A stretch of DNA of 64,000 nt. It comes from Sciurus carolinensis (Eukaryota > Chordata > Mammalia > Rodentia > Sciuridae). This document shows positions 51,501 through 55,752 of this stretch, in pieces. The stretch spans positions 114,453,160 to 114,517,159 of the forward strand of contig NC_062219.1 in the NCBI RefSeq assembly GCF_902686445.1, in the 5' to 3' direction. Every line of letters starts with the position of its first letter. Position 1 is the first letter of the stretch. The position numbers and the translations under genes are program-made. The notes beneath the pieces are model-generated. The model searched no databases, had not been told where the DNA came from, and saw only the letters and a list, made by a program, of their open reading frames with translations.

Positions 51501-54500
51501 AAAAATCAACCAATTGAGCCCAATCTAGGATAACATGTATAGAATTAGTAGGAAAGGATATTAAAAGTGTTACTATAGTTATATTCCATATATTCAAGAA
51601 CCTAGAGAAAAGACTGAGCAAGTAGAGACGTGGTATACATATCTCCCAAACCAAACATCTAAGTATGAAAACTACAGAGTCTAACGTGAAAAACATACTA
51701 GATAGGATCACAGGCAAATTAGATACTGTAAAGGGAAAGGTATTACTATGAAGACATAGTAATAGAAAAGGATCCAAAATAAACACAGGGAGAAAAAAGA
51801 ACAGGGAAAAAGAAAAGAATTGAACTGTGAGGCAATTACAAGCAGCCTAATATGTGTGTTAACTGGATAGAGGAGTAGGGGAACAGATACAATTATATGA
51901 AGAAATAATGGTGGGATATTTTTCAAGTTTGAAAACAAACACCTACAGAACCAAGAAGCTTATAAGCCACTAATGCAAGAAAAATATACCAAAGCACATC
52001 ATAATCAGATTACCTAAAACCAGTGATAAAGGGAAAAAATTTGAAAACAAAGGGGTTGACAAATTTTGTACAAAGAGGTAAAAATGAAGATCAAAGCAGA
52101 CTTTTGCTGCAAATTTTGTAAGACAGAAAACGGTGGAATAGTTTTAATGAGAGAAAACTTCATCAACCTGAAAGTCTATGTTCAGTTTGAAAATACCTTT
52201 CAAATTTAGATATGAAATAAAGATTTTTTTTTAGGCATGCAAAAGCTGAACTACTACATATCCAGCAAATCTGCACTAAGAGAAATGCTAAAAGGAAGTT
52301 CTCAAATAGGCAAAAACAAGTGTTGACAAAGACACAGAGAAAATGGAAACTTCTTACATTGCTTGTAGAAATACAAAATAATATAACCACTTTGGAAAAT
52401 GGACTTGACAATTTCTTAGAAAATAAAACATACTATATGATCAAGGTCTTCCACTCTTATTTTACCCAAGAGAAATAAAAACATATATCTATACAAATAC
52501 TTATACACAGATGTTCATAATAGCTTTATTTGTAGCAGCAAAAAACTGACAACAGTGTGAGTGTCCATCCATAAAGTAGTAGATAAACAAACTGTAGTAT
52601 AATATAGCCATATAATAGTAAAAAATACAAAAAAGTAATTAACTATTGATACACTCTATAAAATTGGTGAAATTCTTAATTATGCAGAACAAAAATAGCC
52701 AAAAAGTACACGTGGTATGATTCTACTTGTTATAAAAAATTTTTAAAAAATTCAGAGTTGGGAATTGAACCCATGAGTTCACATGTGTTGAACTACATGC
52801 TCACTCCTATAACATTCTTTTTAAGAAGCAAAATGATATCTAGCAACAGAAAGGAGATCAGTGTTTGCTTGGGATATGGGAGGGGAATGGTGGGAGAAGA
52901 GTGTACAGAGGGACACAAGAAAATTTTTTGTATTGAACATGTTTTTTAAAGTTACAGAGAATGTCACTGTAGACATATTATTTAATCAGTTCCCTATAAG
53001 CGGTTTTCAATCTTTTATTACAAACCATATTGCAATTAATAACCTTGTACATACAACATTTCACACATCAGGTATACCTATAGGATAAATGTTCAGAAGT
53101 GGAATTACTGGGTTAAACCATGCACTTTCACTCTTGATAAAATTACCAAATCACCTTCCATAGAAGTTGACCATTTTTCATTCCACCAGTATGACAACAG
53201 TCATTCCTCACATCTTGCCAAGAACTGGTGTTTTCCAGCATCTGAATTTTTTGCCTATCTACAGGTAGGAAAGAGTATCTCAGTGTATTTTCAACTGGCA
53301 TTTTTCTTACTATGAATGAAGATGATCATCTTTTATACAGATTGAAATACATGTGCTTGTTTTATGCAGCATTTATTCATGTCTTTGCCCATTTTTCTCT
53401 CATGTTAGTTTCAATTTCCAGGTGCTCTTTCAATATTAGAGAAATTTACCTTTTGTCTATATGTTATAAATATTTTTTTCTCAGTTTGTCATTTATCTTT
53501 TGAAACTTTTAGACGGTTCTTTCTTTTTCCAATTGGATCACTCTTTTAAGAATTACTACCTATCTTTAGCCGCAGATCCTGGCCTTCTCTGGTATGGTAG
53601 ATTCCAAATTTCTCCTGTATCTCTAGACTGCATTTTGCCACCAGGGTAATGATGTCACTTAGTTGATTTTTCTCCACTGTCCAGAGTGCCAGGAGTACAT
53701 TCCCTGTAGAGACACAGGATAATTTGATAGGAGTCAAACATCTAGACTCATTTGTCCCATAGTAAAGCGCCCTATTATGCAGAATATCAATGTGATATTC
53801 AGTGTGGACCTCATGCAATGTGTCAGGCAAGGTTTCTCAGCACTATATAATATGCAAGGTTAAAATATTGCCTTGATCCTCAAAATCATTCAGTATACAA
53901 AAACCCAACTAAGTAAAAGCTGAAATGTTCTAAGGATATTTTTCCTCCACCAGTATATTAATAGGGGTACAGGTTCTAGCAAATTGGTTCATAGCATGTA
54001 GGTTCAAATTAAAAATCTAATTTTAAGGCTATTTTATTAAGTTTAAATAAGAAGACATTTCAACCTTAGACCATATGGCTGTTAATGATCCTAAGAGTTC
54101 TCCTGATAGACTCTTGAGTCTTCTCTATCCTGCTAATAATGACCAAGTTTCTCATTGTTTTTCTCAAGGATACTTTATAGGCACTTATTTTCCTATCATT
54201 TAATCTAAATTAAATGTAAAAAGCATATGTGATATTAATATGGGAGTTTTTTTAAACTGGGAGATCCTTTGAGGCAGAGATACTTCCCTAGTGCTCGGTA
54301 CCTATTAAGTAATCAATGAATGCAGAATAAGCAAATATGCCAAATTTCACTTATAGTTTTCCTCACTCATAGTCCTTTAAATAGTCATAAAAAAATACCT
54401 GTTATATTTAGGATATCCCCTCCAAAACAGAGCACATCTGAAATCAAGGGAAAAAAATAAGTCAAGATCAGAGGGATAGCAGATCATGGAAGAATAGTAC

Positions 54501-55712
54501 AGCTTTTTTTTTCTTTAAAGACCTACAGTTTTTATTTTTTTCCTTCTTTCTCCGTCTATTTATTCATTCCTAGACTCAGGACTATACCTTCTCCCCAGAT
54601 CTGTACTTCTGTACATAATCTCTAAAAAGTATTCCTATTCCCTTTAAAGCCACAAATAGTGTGCTAGGGATCTTATTACTTCTCACCTTCTCAAAGACTT
54701 TACTCTTATCTATTCTCTATGGCTCATTCCCATGGTCTTGGGGTTCGAACCCAGGTACTCATGCATTCCAGGCAAGCACTCTTATCACTAAGCCAGATCC
54801 CCAGCCCTCCCATCAATATCTTAAAAATCAAAACAGAACAAAAATAATCCACCTGTTTTTGTCTCTACCTCATTCTTTAGCTATTAGCTCTCTTTTCTGA
54901 TATCTTCACAAAGAGAGAGAAAGAGAGAGAGAGAAAACTAACTGTATATACTTGTCTCTTTTTCCACTCACTCTTTTAAATATTTTCTCTACCACTTTCT
55001 TCTTGGCTTATGCCAAAATGATGTTCATCTCTTCGACCTCACCTAAATGATCAAGGTCCTCAACAACACTCATCTTACTAAATTCAATATTTTCCCAGTT
55101 CACTATAGTTGATGATGTGCATTTTCAGGCCGGCTAGTCAGCCTTCTTCTAGGCACACTATTTTCCCTTTGGCTTCAGGAACACCATAAAGTCCTACCTC
55201 ACTGGTTGCTTTATAGACTGTCTTGCAGGTTCTTTCTCCTAATCATAATCCTCCCTTGGGGTTCTGCAAGTCTCAGGCTCTATCTCTATTTACTCTTTCC
55301 ACACGAACTCAAACAATTCTTATGTACCATCTTTATACCATCAGTAGATCTCTAATGGATATCTATCCTCTGAGCTCCAGGTTCAATTATAGCTAACATG
55401 ATTTCTCTACTTCAATGACTTACTGGCATCTCAAATTCAACATATTCAAAAGAGAACCCTTTATTTTCTTTCTCAAGAGTTCAGTTTCTCCCATCTCCAT
55501 AAGTGACACTATCATATAATTCAGTCATGGAAACCAAAAAAGTGAAGGTCCCTTTTTTTTTACCACTTCCCACCGAAATTCAATCCATCAGCAACTCCTA
55601 TCTGTTGAACCTGAAGAATATATTTAAAGTTAATCCATTCCCATACAGCTATGTTGCCATCTCTAGATCAACAATCTTCAGTCTTGACTATACACTGGGG
55701 CTGCTTGTGAAA

Positions 55713-55752
<40 letters not shown>

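Larger units (their letters stand above)
50096..53559 (-). other. ADCY10-like intron 4
   Basis: 3.5-kb intron, largely old L1-derived sequence with one B1-like SINE. No extra exon was seen. Confidence 0.6.
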
